This document shows positions 29,889-39,071 of a DNA stretch of 64,000 nt, one piece after another. The position numbers and the translations under genes are program-made. The notes beneath the pieces are model-generated. The model was not told where the DNA came from and did no database searches. It was given only the letters and a program-made list of their open reading frames with translations. This DNA comes from Halomonas sp. SpR1 (GTDB lineage Bacteria > Pseudomonadota > Gammaproteobacteria > Pseudomonadales > Halomonadaceae), in contig NZ_JAUAMB010000002.1 of NCBI RefSeq assembly GCF_031010175.1, positions 124,001 to 188,000 on the forward strand. The letters are read 5' to 3'. Positions within the stretch are counted from its first letter, which is position 1, and the number at the start of each line of letters is the position of its first letter.

Positions 29889-30461
29889 ATGAACATTGAT
29901 CGATTGCTCAAACAAGGTAGCGGAGATGAAGAGTGCGCTGGCGCTATTCCACCGCTCGATGAGTGGCAGCCTGCGCTCTCTGGCGATATGAATATCATCA
30001 TTCGCGCCGATGGTAGCTGGTGGCACGAAGGGCAGCCGTTTGCCCGACCCAAGGTGGCGCGTCTATTGGCCACGCTGCTGCGCCTGGATGATGAGGGGTA
30101 CTGCCTGGTCACGCCGGGGGAGCGCTGGCGGATAGAGGTCGAAGACCTGCCGCTGGTGGCGGTGGAAGCTGACTTCCATGACGGTGCTTGGTGGTTTACC
30201 ACCCAGTTTGACGACGTCGTGCGCTTGGACGCCGAGTATCCGCTTTCCGTCACCTCAACCCCCCAAGGTGAGGCTGTGCCGCAATTGCCGGTACGTTTCG
30301 GGTTGGCTGCACGCTTGCACCGCAATGTCTTTTACCAGCTGGTTGAGACGGCTACAGCCCGTGATATTGGCAATGGCCAGAGTGAGCTTGGGGTAACGAG
30401 TGCCGGGCAGTGGTTTGTGCTGGGTCAGATTGATAATGAGTTGCTTGGCGAGGCGCCGTGA
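29889..30461 (+). CDS. DUF1285 domain protein
   Basis: A protein of about 190 residues of the DUF1285 family, function unknown. ATG 29889 is preferred over GTG 29880 because GAGGTGGG lies just upstream. It has the family pattern MNIIIRADGSWWHEGQPFAR, WRIEVEDLPLVAVEAD and GLAARLHRNVFYQLVE, rich in Trp, and no membrane segment or signal peptide. Its stop overlaps the GTG start of the helicase gene (GTGA), so the two are translated together, but no functional link is known. Confidence 0.85.
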   Translation: MNIDRLLKQGSGDEECAGAIPPLDEWQPALSGDMNIIIRADGSWWHEGQPFARPKVARLLATLLRLDDEGYCLVTPGERWRIEVEDLPLVAVEADFHDGAWWFTTQFDDVVRLDAEYPLSVTSTPQGEAVPQLPVRFGLAARLHRNVFYQLVETATARDIGNGQSELGVTSAGQWFVLGQIDNELLGEAP

Positions 30462-32668
30462 AGTTAACTGCTGAACAGCAAGCTGTCGTCAATCATCAAG
30501 CTGGGCATGCGCGGGTGGCGGCAGTGGCCGGGGCAGGCAAAACCACTACCATGGCCGCTCGTGTGCTGCATCTATTGGCCAGCGGCGTTCCACCAAAGCG
30601 TATCCTGGTGCTGATGTTTAACCGCTCAGCAAAGGATGATTTTCAGCGCCGGTTAGTCTCCATGGCACCTACTGGGCAGGCATTGCCGGATGTGCGCACT
30701 TTTCACTCCCTGGGCCACCGCTTGACCCAGAGCCTGTGCCGCTGGGGCGCACTTGCGCCACGCCAATTGCTATCCGCCGATTGGCAGTTGGAAAGGCTGC
30801 TTCGTCAAGCGAGCCTTAATGTGCTGCGTGACGCTGTCGAACGCCGCGATGCTGCCCTAGAGGGTGATCGGCTGGAAACCTTGGCCCACTTCTGTGGCTT
30901 GGTGAAAGCAGAAATGATCACCCCGGAAGCACTCTATGAGCGGCTAAATTTCGACCCAGATACCGACTACTTCCCAGCGGCGTTTGCCGAAGCGGAGCGG
31001 CTATTAGACGCCGAGGGCGTTATGACCTATGCCGATCTGCTCTATCGTCCGCTGTTGGCGTTAGAGGGCGATAGTGCCCTGCGAAGCCGCGTGGAAGGGT
31101 TTCTCGACCATGTCATTATTGATGAGTATCAGGATATTAACGCCGCTCAGCAGCGCCTGCTATCCGTGTTGGTGGGTAATCGTGCCGAGGTGATGGCAGT
31201 GGGCGATGCCAACCAGTGTATTTATGAGTGGCGCGGCGCTAAACCCGACACCATGCTGGATAATTTTACCGCTACCTTTGGCGAAGCCACTGACTACCCA
31301 CTATCGACTACCTTTCGGCATGGCCATGCCTTAGCGCTGGCCGCTAATCATGCCATTGCCGCAAATCAGCGTCGTCCCAACCAGCTTTGCCTTGCTGCAG
31401 CTAATAACCCGGAGACACGTGTATCGGTGGGGCAGGGAAGTCGTTTGCTGCTTGATGCGTTGTTAGATTGGCAGGCTCAGGGGCGAGCGTTTAACGAGGC
31501 CAGCCTGCTGGTGCGCAGCTGGGCGCTATCAGTGCCGTTTCAACTGGCACTGTTACAAGCCGGGATTCCATTTCGTCTTCAGCGCGAGGATCGGTTTGTT
31601 TTTCGTTTACCGCTGGTTCAGGCCCTGGCGGGGTATTTAAAGCTGTCGCGTCGTCCTGATCTACTGCGCGACCCGCAACAGCTGTTACTGCTGCTTTCAC
31701 AACCGACTCCCTTCGTTGCCCGTGAGCGTCTGCAGCGGCTCGCCTACCAGTTGGCTTCTACCCAGCAGTGGCCTGAGCGTCATGACCCCCTGTTGGCGGC
31801 GTTAAAGCCAATACAGCGGCGTACGCTAAAAAAACGTTGGGTGCTGCTTTGTGATCTGCCCCAGCTAAGTGCATGGCCGCCCGCCAAGCTGTTACGCCAT
31901 GTGGTGGAAAGCATTGATGCTGAAAAAACGCTTAAGCGCGCGGCGGCACGACGGGATAAAGGCGAAGAGGATGTACGCTTACTCGACGTGCTAATTGAAC
32001 AAGCACAAAGCGTGCAAGACCCCGACGCTTTTATTGAGCTATTGGAACGCCCGGTAGAGAACCAGGCGGGCGGCATACTGATCAGTACCGTTCACGGCGC
32101 CAAAGGACTTGAGTGGCCGCTGGTGGCGGTGGCCGGGGTTAATGAAGAAGACTTTCCTCACTATAGTCGCGACAACCCTCTCAGTGACGACCGCCTGGAG
32201 GAGGAGCGTAGGCTCTTCTATGTCGCCATTACCCGCGCCCAGGAGCAGCTGTTAGTGCTCCATGATGGCGGCGTGCATCGCCCTAGTCGCTTTATTGCCG
32301 AAAGCGCTTGGCAGGACAGTATGCGGGTAGCCTCCTGTTTGGCCAGTGCCGGCGCGCCAGCGAATTCGCTGCAAGTAGCGTCGGTGGAGTTGGTAAAGCG
32401 CTATCTAGCCCGGCTGGGGCGAGACGATATTGCGCTAGCCCCAGCGCAGATTGAAGAGACCAAAGTAGGCTATTCGGGAGATGCCCATTTTTACCCCGGT
32501 CAGCGCCTTCTTCACGCGGTATTTGGCGAGGGTGAAGTAGCCGCTGTAGAAGGAAGTACCAGCGACCCCGTGATTGATGTGCGCTTTGACCAGGCCGGGC
32601 GAAGGCGGCTTATTGCCCGCCGGGCACCCATTGAGTTGCTGGAAAATGGCTCAACGCTTGCGGGGTAA
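30458..32668 (+). CDS. UvrD/Rep-family ATP-dependent DNA helicase
   Basis: A 736-residue superfamily 1 helicase. Motifs: Q-motif LTAEQQAVVNH, Walker A VAGAGKTTTMA (about 25-35), motif Ia-like ILVLMFNRSAKDDF, Walker B VIIDEYQDINAAQ, motif III GDANQCIYEWRGA, motif V VSTVHGAKGLEWP and motif VI LFYVAITRAQEQL. The last 70 residues (YPGQRLLHAVFGEGEVAAVE, then VIDVRFDQAGRRRLI) match the Tudor-like C-terminal domain of UvrD/PcrA. Motif Ia differs from housekeeping UvrD (MFNRSA for TFTNKA), so it is probably a paralogue. It starts with GTG 30458, coupled to the DUF1285 gene. Confidence 0.87.
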   Translation: MKLTAEQQAVVNHQAGHARVAAVAGAGKTTTMAARVLHLLASGVPPKRILVLMFNRSAKDDFQRRLVSMAPTGQALPDVRTFHSLGHRLTQSLCRWGALAPRQLLSADWQLERLLRQASLNVLRDAVERRDAALEGDRLETLAHFCGLVKAEMITPEALYERLNFDPDTDYFPAAFAEAERLLDAEGVMTYADLLYRPLLALEGDSALRSRVEGFLDHVIIDEYQDINAAQQRLLSVLVGNRAEVMAVGDANQCIYEWRGAKPDTMLDNFTATFGEATDYPLSTTFRHGHALALAANHAIAANQRRPNQLCLAAANNPETRVSVGQGSRLLLDALLDWQAQGRAFNEASLLVRSWALSVPFQLALLQAGIPFRLQREDRFVFRLPLVQALAGYLKLSRRPDLLRDPQQLLLLLSQPTPFVARERLQRLAYQLASTQQWPERHDPLLAALKPIQRRTLKKRWVLLCDLPQLSAWPPAKLLRHVVESIDAEKTLKRAAARRDKGEEDVRLLDVLIEQAQSVQDPDAFIELLERPVENQAGGILISTVHGAKGLEWPLVAVAGVNEEDFPHYSRDNPLSDDRLEEERRLFYVAITRAQEQLLVLHDGGVHRPSRFIAESAWQDSMRVASCLASAGAPANSLQVASVELVKRYLARLGRDDIALAPAQIEETKVGYSGDAHFYPGQRLLHAVFGEGEVAAVEGSTSDPVIDVRFDQAGRRRLIARRAPIELLENGSTLAG

Positions 32669-32828
32669 GTAGTTGATTCAACGACAAGACACACTCTTTC
32701 ACATTTGCAGTCGAATTAAGCTTTTGGGTTGTTTGACTTAGCATGGCCCTGCCGATTTAATACCCTCACTCCTACCGAGCTAATACGCCACAGCTCATAG
32801 CATATAACTTATCAAATAGGGAACGGGC

Positions 32829-34058
32829 ATGGTAAGGCAAGCCACCTGGCTCTGCGCCATTTTGATCGTCACCCAAAGCGGCGTCTTGCTTGCCGATAGC
32901 GGTCTGCCTAATCTGGAATTTAATGGTTTCGGCACGCTGGGCGTTGTTCATTCTGATGAGCGAAACGCTGACTTCGTTGCTGACCCCTTTGCGTCCGAAG
33001 GTGCTGGTTATAGTGATGACTGGAGTGCTGAAGTTGATAGCCGCTTAGGGCTCCAGGCTACGCTGCGTATGACGCCGCAAATTTCCTCGGTTGTTCAGGT
33101 GGTCAGCGAGAAGCGATACGATGGTTCATTCGCGCCTGCTATTGAGTGGGCGAATGTTCAATACGACGTTACCCCTGATCTTAGCTTACGCATTGGGCGT
33201 ATGGTGCAGAGCTCTTTTATGACCTCTGAGCACCGGAAGGTTAATTACGCCACCCCGTGGATTAGGCCTCCACAAGAAGTTTACCGTTTAATGCCTGTGG
33301 CCAATTTCGATGGCGTAGACATGCGCTATCGGTACCAGAACGGTAGCGCAAGCAATGAGTTGCAGCTGAATTTTGGTGGGGGCAGCGTTGAGTATCAAAC
33401 CGGAAGTATCGACGCCAGCGATTCATGGGGCGTGTCTCACCGCACTCACTGGGGTAATACCACTCTGTTTGCCAGCTATGGCGAACTGAAAGTAAGCGCT
33501 GATGAGCTTACCCAATTCTTCGATGCGTACCGCCTCTTTGGCCCGTCTGGCGAAAAGCTGGCCAGTCGTTACGAAGTCGACGGCAAGCGTATGCGCCTAA
33601 TGAATTTAGGGGCAAGTTATGACCCAGGCACATGGTTTGTTATGGGCGAATGGGCGCGCTCTTCGTCACCGTCTCTGTTGGGGGAGGGTGAAGGCGCTTA
33701 CATGACTTTCGGCTATCGGATCGCCGAGTGGACACCGTATGTGGGGGTTGCGCGAGCAAAAGTTACCAGTAATACGTCAGAGCCGGGGTTGAATGCTGCC
33801 CTTTATCCACCGCCCTTTGCAGAAGGCGCGCAAGTACTTAATGGTATATTGAATGAGCTAATATCCAGCGGGATGCAGCAGGAGAGCATTACGGTGGGGG
33901 CTCGCTGGGATTTCAGGCCAGGTATGGCTCTTACGGCCCAGTATGATCATATCGACATGCGTTCAGGATCATCCGGGGGGCTGATTAATCAACAGCCCGA
34001 GTTTACCCCAGGTGAACGTATTAACTTGTTCAGCCTTGCGCTCGACTTTGTGTTTTAA
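32829..34058 (+). CDS. Porin-like outer-membrane beta-barrel protein
   Basis: A 409-residue secreted protein with a signal peptide (cleavage expected after VLLA, residue 22) and alternating beta-strand pattern throughout, ending LALDFVF with the terminal Phe typical of outer-membrane barrels. It resembles proteobacterial general or phosphate-type porins, with FNGFGTLGVVHSD, VVQVVSEKRYDGSFAPAIEW and LRIGRMVQSSFMTSEHRKV. The latter places an inward-folded loop after strand five or so. Neighbours are a small periplasmic binding-like protein and a c-di-GMP membrane protein in the same direction, suggesting one transcript. The solute cannot be read from sequence. Confidence 0.8.
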   Translation: MVRQATWLCAILIVTQSGVLLADSGLPNLEFNGFGTLGVVHSDERNADFVADPFASEGAGYSDDWSAEVDSRLGLQATLRMTPQISSVVQVVSEKRYDGSFAPAIEWANVQYDVTPDLSLRIGRMVQSSFMTSEHRKVNYATPWIRPPQEVYRLMPVANFDGVDMRYRYQNGSASNELQLNFGGGSVEYQTGSIDASDSWGVSHRTHWGNTTLFASYGELKVSADELTQFFDAYRLFGPSGEKLASRYEVDGKRMRLMNLGASYDPGTWFVMGEWARSSSPSLLGEGEGAYMTFGYRIAEWTPYVGVARAKVTSNTSEPGLNAALYPPPFAEGAQVLNGILNELISSGMQQESITVGARWDFRPGMALTAQYDHIDMRSGSSGGLINQQPEFTPGERINLFSLALDFVF

Positions 34059-34069
34059 GGAGAGTGGCA

Positions 34070-34507
34070 ATGCTTAAACGTCTTACTGCATCGGTGTCCA
34101 ACCTGTTATTGGCGGCAGGGCTGGGCTTGTTTTATCTCCCAGCTTCAGCCGAAGTATTGGTAGTTGTAGCAGCTGAAGCGCCTGTTACTCGTCTTACCCG
34201 CAGCGATTTAAGAGATGTTTATTTAGGGCGCCGTACGCTAATGATCAATGGCGTAGAAGTAGTGCCCTTGGATCTGACTGAAGGCACGGCAGTGAGAAGT
34301 GAGTTTTACACTCACTACACGGGGCAAACCCCCGCGCAGATCAAGGCGCATTGGGCTAGGCAGATATTCACTGGGCGAGGGCAGCCGCCCCAGGCGCTTG
34401 CTAACAGTCGCGCAGTGGTAGAACGGTTAGTCAGCGATGCAAAATCCCTAGGCTATATAGACTCTTCTTTTCTTGATGAGCGTTTGCGAGTGGTGACAAT
34501 TGAGTAG
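34070..34507 (+). CDS. Small periplasmic substrate-binding-like protein (PstS-like family)
   Basis: A 145-residue protein with a signal peptide (cleavage after PASA, about residue 25). The mature part starts EVLVVVAAEAPVTRLTRSDL and continues DVYLGRRTLMINGVEVVPLD and HWARQIFTGRGQPPQ, resembling one lobe of phosphate ABC transporter binding proteins, but half the usual length and without transporter genes nearby. ATG 34070 follows AAGGAGA. It begins 11 bases after the porin-like gene and overlaps the next gene by 8 bases. It could be a ligand-sensing partner of the downstream membrane protein; that is inference. Confidence 0.75.
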   Translation: MLKRLTASVSNLLLAAGLGLFYLPASAEVLVVVAAEAPVTRLTRSDLRDVYLGRRTLMINGVEVVPLDLTEGTAVRSEFYTHYTGQTPAQIKAHWARQIFTGRGQPPQALANSRAVVERLVSDAKSLGYIDSSFLDERLRVVTIE

Positions 34508-36818
34508 CCTCGATGATCAAACAGACCCTGAACAGGGCAGCCCATCCAGAACCTTTATTAATCGGTGGTCACATCATCTTGTGGAGCCATTTGTATTATT
34601 TAGCATAGTGGCCTTTATGATACTGCTGGTTATATGGGGCAGTACTTATTTCTTAGTCAATAAAGAGCGTATGGTCATTGAGCGCCAGGCTGAGTTGTCT
34701 GTGAGTGAAATGACCGATACCTATGAAGCACGTGTTGTCAGAGCCCTGCGGGAAATCGATACGGCACTGAAATTAGTACGTTTCACCGCCAATAGCAGTG
34801 ATCACGCGAACGTGCTCGGTGTGTTACATGAACAGCGGTTACTGCCGCCTGCACTGCTATTCACCATCAGTATTGTTGATGAGCAGGGCATGATTGTTGA
34901 AACGACTGATTCAGGACGGCTTGGGCAGCGCCTAAAGCCTCCTTCGCAAGCAGTGCTGGGCGATGATTACTTGGCAGTGTGGGAGACGGATGCTTATCAA
35001 GCAAAACAGCTGAGCTTTGCTCGGCCGTTAATGTCCGAGTCAAAGTCTGAGGCAGGGGCAGGGGCAGGGGCAGGGTGGGTGGTTATTGCTATTGATGCGA
35101 ATTACTTTGTGAGCAGTTATGAAGTGGGTTCGCTGGGCCAGCAAGGGATGCTGGCACTCGTTGGTACCGATGGCAGCGTACTTGTCAGGCGCACCGGGGA
35201 GGCCACCCACTCAGGCGAACTGATGGATATAACGGCTTGGGAAAGTAGTACTCTGGATGCTGTAAGTGCGCCCTTTCTGACCCATTGGCAAGGTGTCGAG
35301 CGCTACACGTTGGTACGCCAGCTGTATGATTTCCCATTGTCTATCGTCGTCGGGCTGTCTGCGCAGGAGCAGTTGGCCGCGGCTCAACAGCTTGCGCGAA
35401 AATATTGGCAGCGGGCTGCTTGGACAAGTGGCCTGATGCTGATCATTCTGGCTATGCTCGCCCGTCTGAGCTGGCAGCTGCAGCGGGCGCAGCAGCGGGT
35501 AATGGAAGAGCGCGTATCGCACGCCCAGCAGGTTGAACACTTGGCTTTCCATGACACGCTAACCGATTTGCCTAATCGAGCCTTTTTGAGTCATTTGCTT
35601 ACTCAGGCTGTGAAGCTTGGCACCCGCCATGATGAATCCTTTGCGCTCCTTTTCCTGGATCTTGACCGCTTTAAGTTAATCAATGACACCTTAGGGCATG
35701 ATGCCGGAGACCATCTTCTACAAGAGGCGGCAAGACGGCTGACCGCTTCGGTGCGTGAAAGCGACTTTGTCGCTCGATTAGGAGGGGACGAATTTGTCAT
35801 TGTTTTGAGCAGGGTCAGCCGACGAGATCAGATTGAGCCAATAGCCAAAAAAATTCTCTCCGCTGTTAGAGAGCCCTTTATGCTGGCTGGGCAAGAGTGC
35901 CATGTCTCGGTCAGCATTGGTGTTTCGCTGTACCCGATTGACGGGCTTGATGAGCAAACATTAATGAAAAGTGCTGATATGGCAATGTATCAGGCGAAGC
36001 AACTAGGCAAAAACAATGTCCAGTTCTATACCGATGAATTAAGTGCGGAAGTGGATGTGCGCTTGACCCTGGAGTCTGGCCTGCACCGGGCGCTTGCCGG
36101 TCAAGAGTTTAGGCTGTTCTTTCGGTCAAAGCATGACATCGAAGTAGGCAGCACGCTTGGCATGGAAGCTCTGCTGCGTTGGCAACATCCAACACTTGGC
36201 CTGCTTGAGCCCGCGCAATTTATGACCCTCGCTGAAGAGAGTGGTTTGGCAATGCCTATCGGTCAATGGGTGCTCGAAAATGCCTGTAGGCAAAACATGC
36301 TTTGGCAGCATGAAGGGTTTCCCGCATTAACCATGGCCGTCAATATTTCTGCGCGCCAGTTTTATGACAATGGCTTTGTTGAGAGTGTTAACGACGCATT
36401 AACGGCGACCGGCATGGATCCGACGCTGCTTGAGTTGGAGCTTGCCGAGAGCATGCTGCTGCAGGATGTTAACCGTACGGCGAGTATTTTTGCAGAGATA
36501 AAAAAGCTGGGTGTGAGGATTGTGGTTGACGATTTTGGTACCGGATATTCATCTTTATCTGACTTAAACGTGTTACCGGTAGACGCTTTAAAAGTCAGCT
36601 CTTGTCTAGTTAAGCGTTTGTCAGGTACGCGACATGACCAGCAGTTATCTTCATCAGTCATTGAGCTGGGTCAGCTTCTCAGCCTCCAGGTGTTTGCGAA
36701 AGGGGTCGCCTCCCATGAACAGGCACGCTTTATTCACAGTCCCTCCAGTCACCATTTCCACGGCTTTTATAGTTATAGACCGTTATCCGTAGAGGAGAGC
36801 TGCCTGGAGAAGAAGTAG
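34500..36818 (+). CDS. Membrane GGDEF-EAL protein: intact diguanylate cyclase, degenerate EAL domain
   Basis: 772 residues, TTG start at 34500 overlapping the previous gene. Membrane segments near 32-54 and 303-325 bracket a periplasmic sensor region. GGDEF domain (about 345-510): LDLDRFKLINDTLGHDAGDH, active site LGGDEF intact, and R-E-S-D five residues upstream is a complete inhibitory RxxD site. EAL domain (about 525-765): GMEALLRW and VDDFGTGYSSL are kept, but the usual A-E-G-V-E-T reads AKGVAS, LKID reads LKVS and the Q-G near the end reads HG. These changes remove the general-base Glu and other metal or substrate residues, so phosphodiesterase activity is unlikely. Probably a c-di-GMP producer. 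Confidence 0.9.
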   Translation: MSSLDDQTDPEQGSPSRTFINRWSHHLVEPFVLFSIVAFMILLVIWGSTYFLVNKERMVIERQAELSVSEMTDTYEARVVRALREIDTALKLVRFTANSSDHANVLGVLHEQRLLPPALLFTISIVDEQGMIVETTDSGRLGQRLKPPSQAVLGDDYLAVWETDAYQAKQLSFARPLMSESKSEAGAGAGAGWVVIAIDANYFVSSYEVGSLGQQGMLALVGTDGSVLVRRTGEATHSGELMDITAWESSTLDAVSAPFLTHWQGVERYTLVRQLYDFPLSIVVGLSAQEQLAAAQQLARKYWQRAAWTSGLMLIILAMLARLSWQLQRAQQRVMEERVSHAQQVEHLAFHDTLTDLPNRAFLSHLLTQAVKLGTRHDESFALLFLDLDRFKLINDTLGHDAGDHLLQEAARRLTASVRESDFVARLGGDEFVIVLSRVSRRDQIEPIAKKILSAVREPFMLAGQECHVSVSIGVSLYPIDGLDEQTLMKSADMAMYQAKQLGKNNVQFYTDELSAEVDVRLTLESGLHRALAGQEFRLFFRSKHDIEVGSTLGMEALLRWQHPTLGLLEPAQFMTLAEESGLAMPIGQWVLENACRQNMLWQHEGFPALTMAVNISARQFYDNGFVESVNDALTATGMDPTLLELELAESMLLQDVNRTASIFAEIKKLGVRIVVDDFGTGYSSLSDLNVLPVDALKVSSCLVKRLSGTRHDQQLSSSVIELGQLLSLQVFAKGVASHEQARFIHSPSSHHFHGFYSYRPLSVEESCLEKK
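35054..35075 (+). repeat. In-frame hexanucleotide repeat (AGGGGC)
   Basis: Three full AGGGGC units plus AGGG inside the GGDEF-EAL gene, coding for Gly-Ala repeats in the sensor region. Four closely spaced G runs make a G-quadruplex possible on the coding strand. Changes in copy number would keep the frame. Confidence 0.85.
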
Positions 36819-36904
36819 CTTGGAGAACTTGTTAGAGAGGCACTACTTACCCTTTACAGCCAATGTAGGGCAAGCAGTGCGCGCAGGTTTTAAACCTACT
36901 CTTC

Positions 36905-38569
36905 TTACATATTAGGGTAGTTGGGCCCGCCACCGCCTTCGGGAGCTACCCAGGTAATGTTTTGCGCTGGGTCTTTGATATCACAAGTTTTGCAGTGCAC
37001 GCAGTTTTGGAAGTTGATCTGAAAGCGTGGCTGTCCCGCGCTATCTTCCACTACTTCGTAAACCCCTGCCGGGCAGTAGCGCTGTGCCGGTTCTGCGTAT
37101 TTAGGCAGGTTTTCACGGATCGGTAGCTCAGGATCATCCAGGCGCAAATGACACGGTTGATCCTCTTCATGGTTAGTGTTCGATAGAAACACAGAGGTAG
37201 GCTTGTCGAAGGAGAGTTTGCCGTCTGGTTTGGGGTAGTTAATCTTTTCAAACTCGGCCGCAGGCTTGAGGGCCCCGTGGTCGGTGGCAGTGTCATGGAC
37301 ATTAGGCAGCTTGTTGCCCAACAACTGGTGAGCAAAATTATACGCTCCGCCGCCCACGGTGCCATATTTATGGATCGCGGGCCCAAAGCTGGCGCTCTCT
37401 TTAAGCTCCTGATAGGCCCAGCTGGCTTCCCATTTCTGAGTGAAGCTCGTTAGTTCCTGTGCGCCCTCATCGCCCCCTTTGATCGCCTCAAATACGCTCT
37501 CCGCGGCAACCAAGCCAGACTTCATGGCAGTATGCAGGCCTTTGATCTTGGAGAAATTGAGGGTGCCCGCATCGCAGCCGATCAGTAGGCCGCCGGGGAA
37601 GGTCATTTTAGGTAGGCTATTAAAGCCGCCTTTGGTAATTGCCCGCGCGCCGTAAGCTACGCGCTTACCATCTGCCAGGTACTGGCTAATGACCGGGTGA
37701 TGCTTCATGCGCTGAAATTCGTCGAAGGGAGAAAGCCATGGATTCTGGTAGCCAAGATCCATAATCAAACCCACAACCACCTGCTGGTTTTCCGCATGGT
37801 AAAGGAACCAACCGCCGTGGGCATTTTTCTCTAATGGCCAGCCTGAACCATGCAACACGAGCCCAGGCTCATGCTTGTCAGCAGGCACATCCCACAGCTC
37901 TTTAAGGCCAATACCGTAGTGTTGCGGGTCGCGACCTGCATCCAGTGAGAAGTCTTTGATTAACCGCTTGCCCAAATGCCCTCGCGCGCCTTCGGCAAAC
38001 AGCGTGTACTTGGCGCGTAGCTCCATGCCCGGCATATGGCCATCTTTGGGAGTGCCATCGGCGGCGACACCCATATCGCCAATCAGAATGCCGCGTACGG
38101 CGCCATCTTCCACAATGACGTCTTGAGCGGCAAAGCCTGGAAAGATTTCAACGCCGAGAGCTTCTGCCTGTTCGGCCAGCCAGCGGCACAGGTTGCCCGC
38201 ACTGATCACATAGCGGGTAAGGTCACCGCCGGTGTTGTGCATGCTTTTGGGCACTAAGGCGTTGGGCACTTTCTGTGCTTTTTCGGCGTCCTTGAGCAAA
38301 AAAACATCGTCGCGAATCGCCGGGGTATTCAACGGCGCGCCGCGCTCTTCCCAATCAGGAAACAACTCAGCCAGGGCGCGTGGTTCAAACACCGCGCCGG
38401 ATAAAATGTGCGCGCCAACCTCTGAGCCTTTCTCAACCACACACACCGTGAGTTCTTGCTCAGCCTCGTTGGCTTGCTGCATTAGTCGGCATGCAGCGGA
38501 AAGCCCGGATGGGCCCGCACCGACAATGACGACATCAAAGTCCATTACATCGCGTTCAACAGTTTCCAC
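36905..38569 (-). CDS. etfD: Electron transfer flavoprotein-ubiquinone oxidoreductase
   Basis: Inner-membrane FAD/4Fe-4S enzyme that passes electrons from ETF (reduced by acyl-CoA and other dehydrogenases) to ubiquinone. The 554-residue product has the FAD motif DVVIVGAGPSGLSAACRL near the N-terminus, GCDAGTLNFSKIKGLHTAMK, and a C-terminal ferredoxin-like domain with Cys in RYCPAGVYE and NCVHCKTCDIKDP, giving all four cluster ligands. Start GTG 38569 is set by AAGGAG 7 bases upstream. It is divergent from its electron donor etfBA across a 500-base regulatory region. Confidence 0.96.
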   Translation of the reverse strand: METVERDVMDFDVVIVGAGPSGLSAACRLMQQANEAEQELTVCVVEKGSEVGAHILSGAVFEPRALAELFPDWEERGAPLNTPAIRDDVFLLKDAEKAQKVPNALVPKSMHNTGGDLTRYVISAGNLCRWLAEQAEALGVEIFPGFAAQDVIVEDGAVRGILIGDMGVAADGTPKDGHMPGMELRAKYTLFAEGARGHLGKRLIKDFSLDAGRDPQHYGIGLKELWDVPADKHEPGLVLHGSGWPLEKNAHGGWFLYHAENQQVVVGLIMDLGYQNPWLSPFDEFQRMKHHPVISQYLADGKRVAYGARAITKGGFNSLPKMTFPGGLLIGCDAGTLNFSKIKGLHTAMKSGLVAAESVFEAIKGGDEGAQELTSFTQKWEASWAYQELKESASFGPAIHKYGTVGGGAYNFAHQLLGNKLPNVHDTATDHGALKPAAEFEKINYPKPDGKLSFDKPTSVFLSNTNHEEDQPCHLRLDDPELPIRENLPKYAEPAQRYCPAGVYEVVEDSAGQPRFQINFQNCVHCKTCDIKDPAQNITWVAPEGGGGPNYPNM

Positions 38570-39071
38570 CCGGTTTCTCCTTACTCTCTTTTAAGCGTCA
38601 ACTTTTGCAAAGCTAATCTAAAGGTAACGCTACGAAACTAGCTTATAAGAAGTTGATCTTAATTTAAAACGGTCGTTTGCTTCTGGTTATGCCCCATGAT
38701 AGGCATAATACCTGCGTCAGGTCACGCCTACGATGGCGAAAGGAGTATTTATTGGCAGTATGCTTCATCCCCTCCCGTTCATTGCTACGACTAAGGCCGT
38801 AGTGAATGATTAAGGATTAGATGTTGTCGCTTTATGGCAGGCTATGGCAAATTGATAGGGTTTTTCAATTGCGTGCCTATCAAACGCTTGATTGAATTTT
38901 ATGAGATGAGTTTAGCAGCGCCGCCATTTCTGTTGGTAGCGCCTGCATTGAGGCAGGCAGATCATTGCTGAGAGATACCAGAAGCCTTCAATGCACGTCT
39001 TAAAAAGGGGTATCCGCCGGGCGGGTGCCGTCTCAGGGTAACGGCTTTACGACAAGCCAAGCGAGGAACCT
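38570..39071. promoter_or_regulatory. Divergent regulatory region between etfD and etfBA
   Basis: About 500 bases without a supported gene; presumably holds both promoters. A near-palindrome TCAAACGCTTGA at 38880-38891 inside an AT-rich stretch is a possible operator. Fatty-acid regulators of the PsrA/FadR kind control etf genes in relatives, but the match to their consensus is poor. No terminator or RNA gene was seen. Confidence 0.4.

Noticed and set aside
38880-38891. TCAAACGCTTGA as a PsrA or FadR operator for the etf genes
   Set aside because: Spacing and arms do not fit the known consensus well; it could be chance in an AT-rich stretch.
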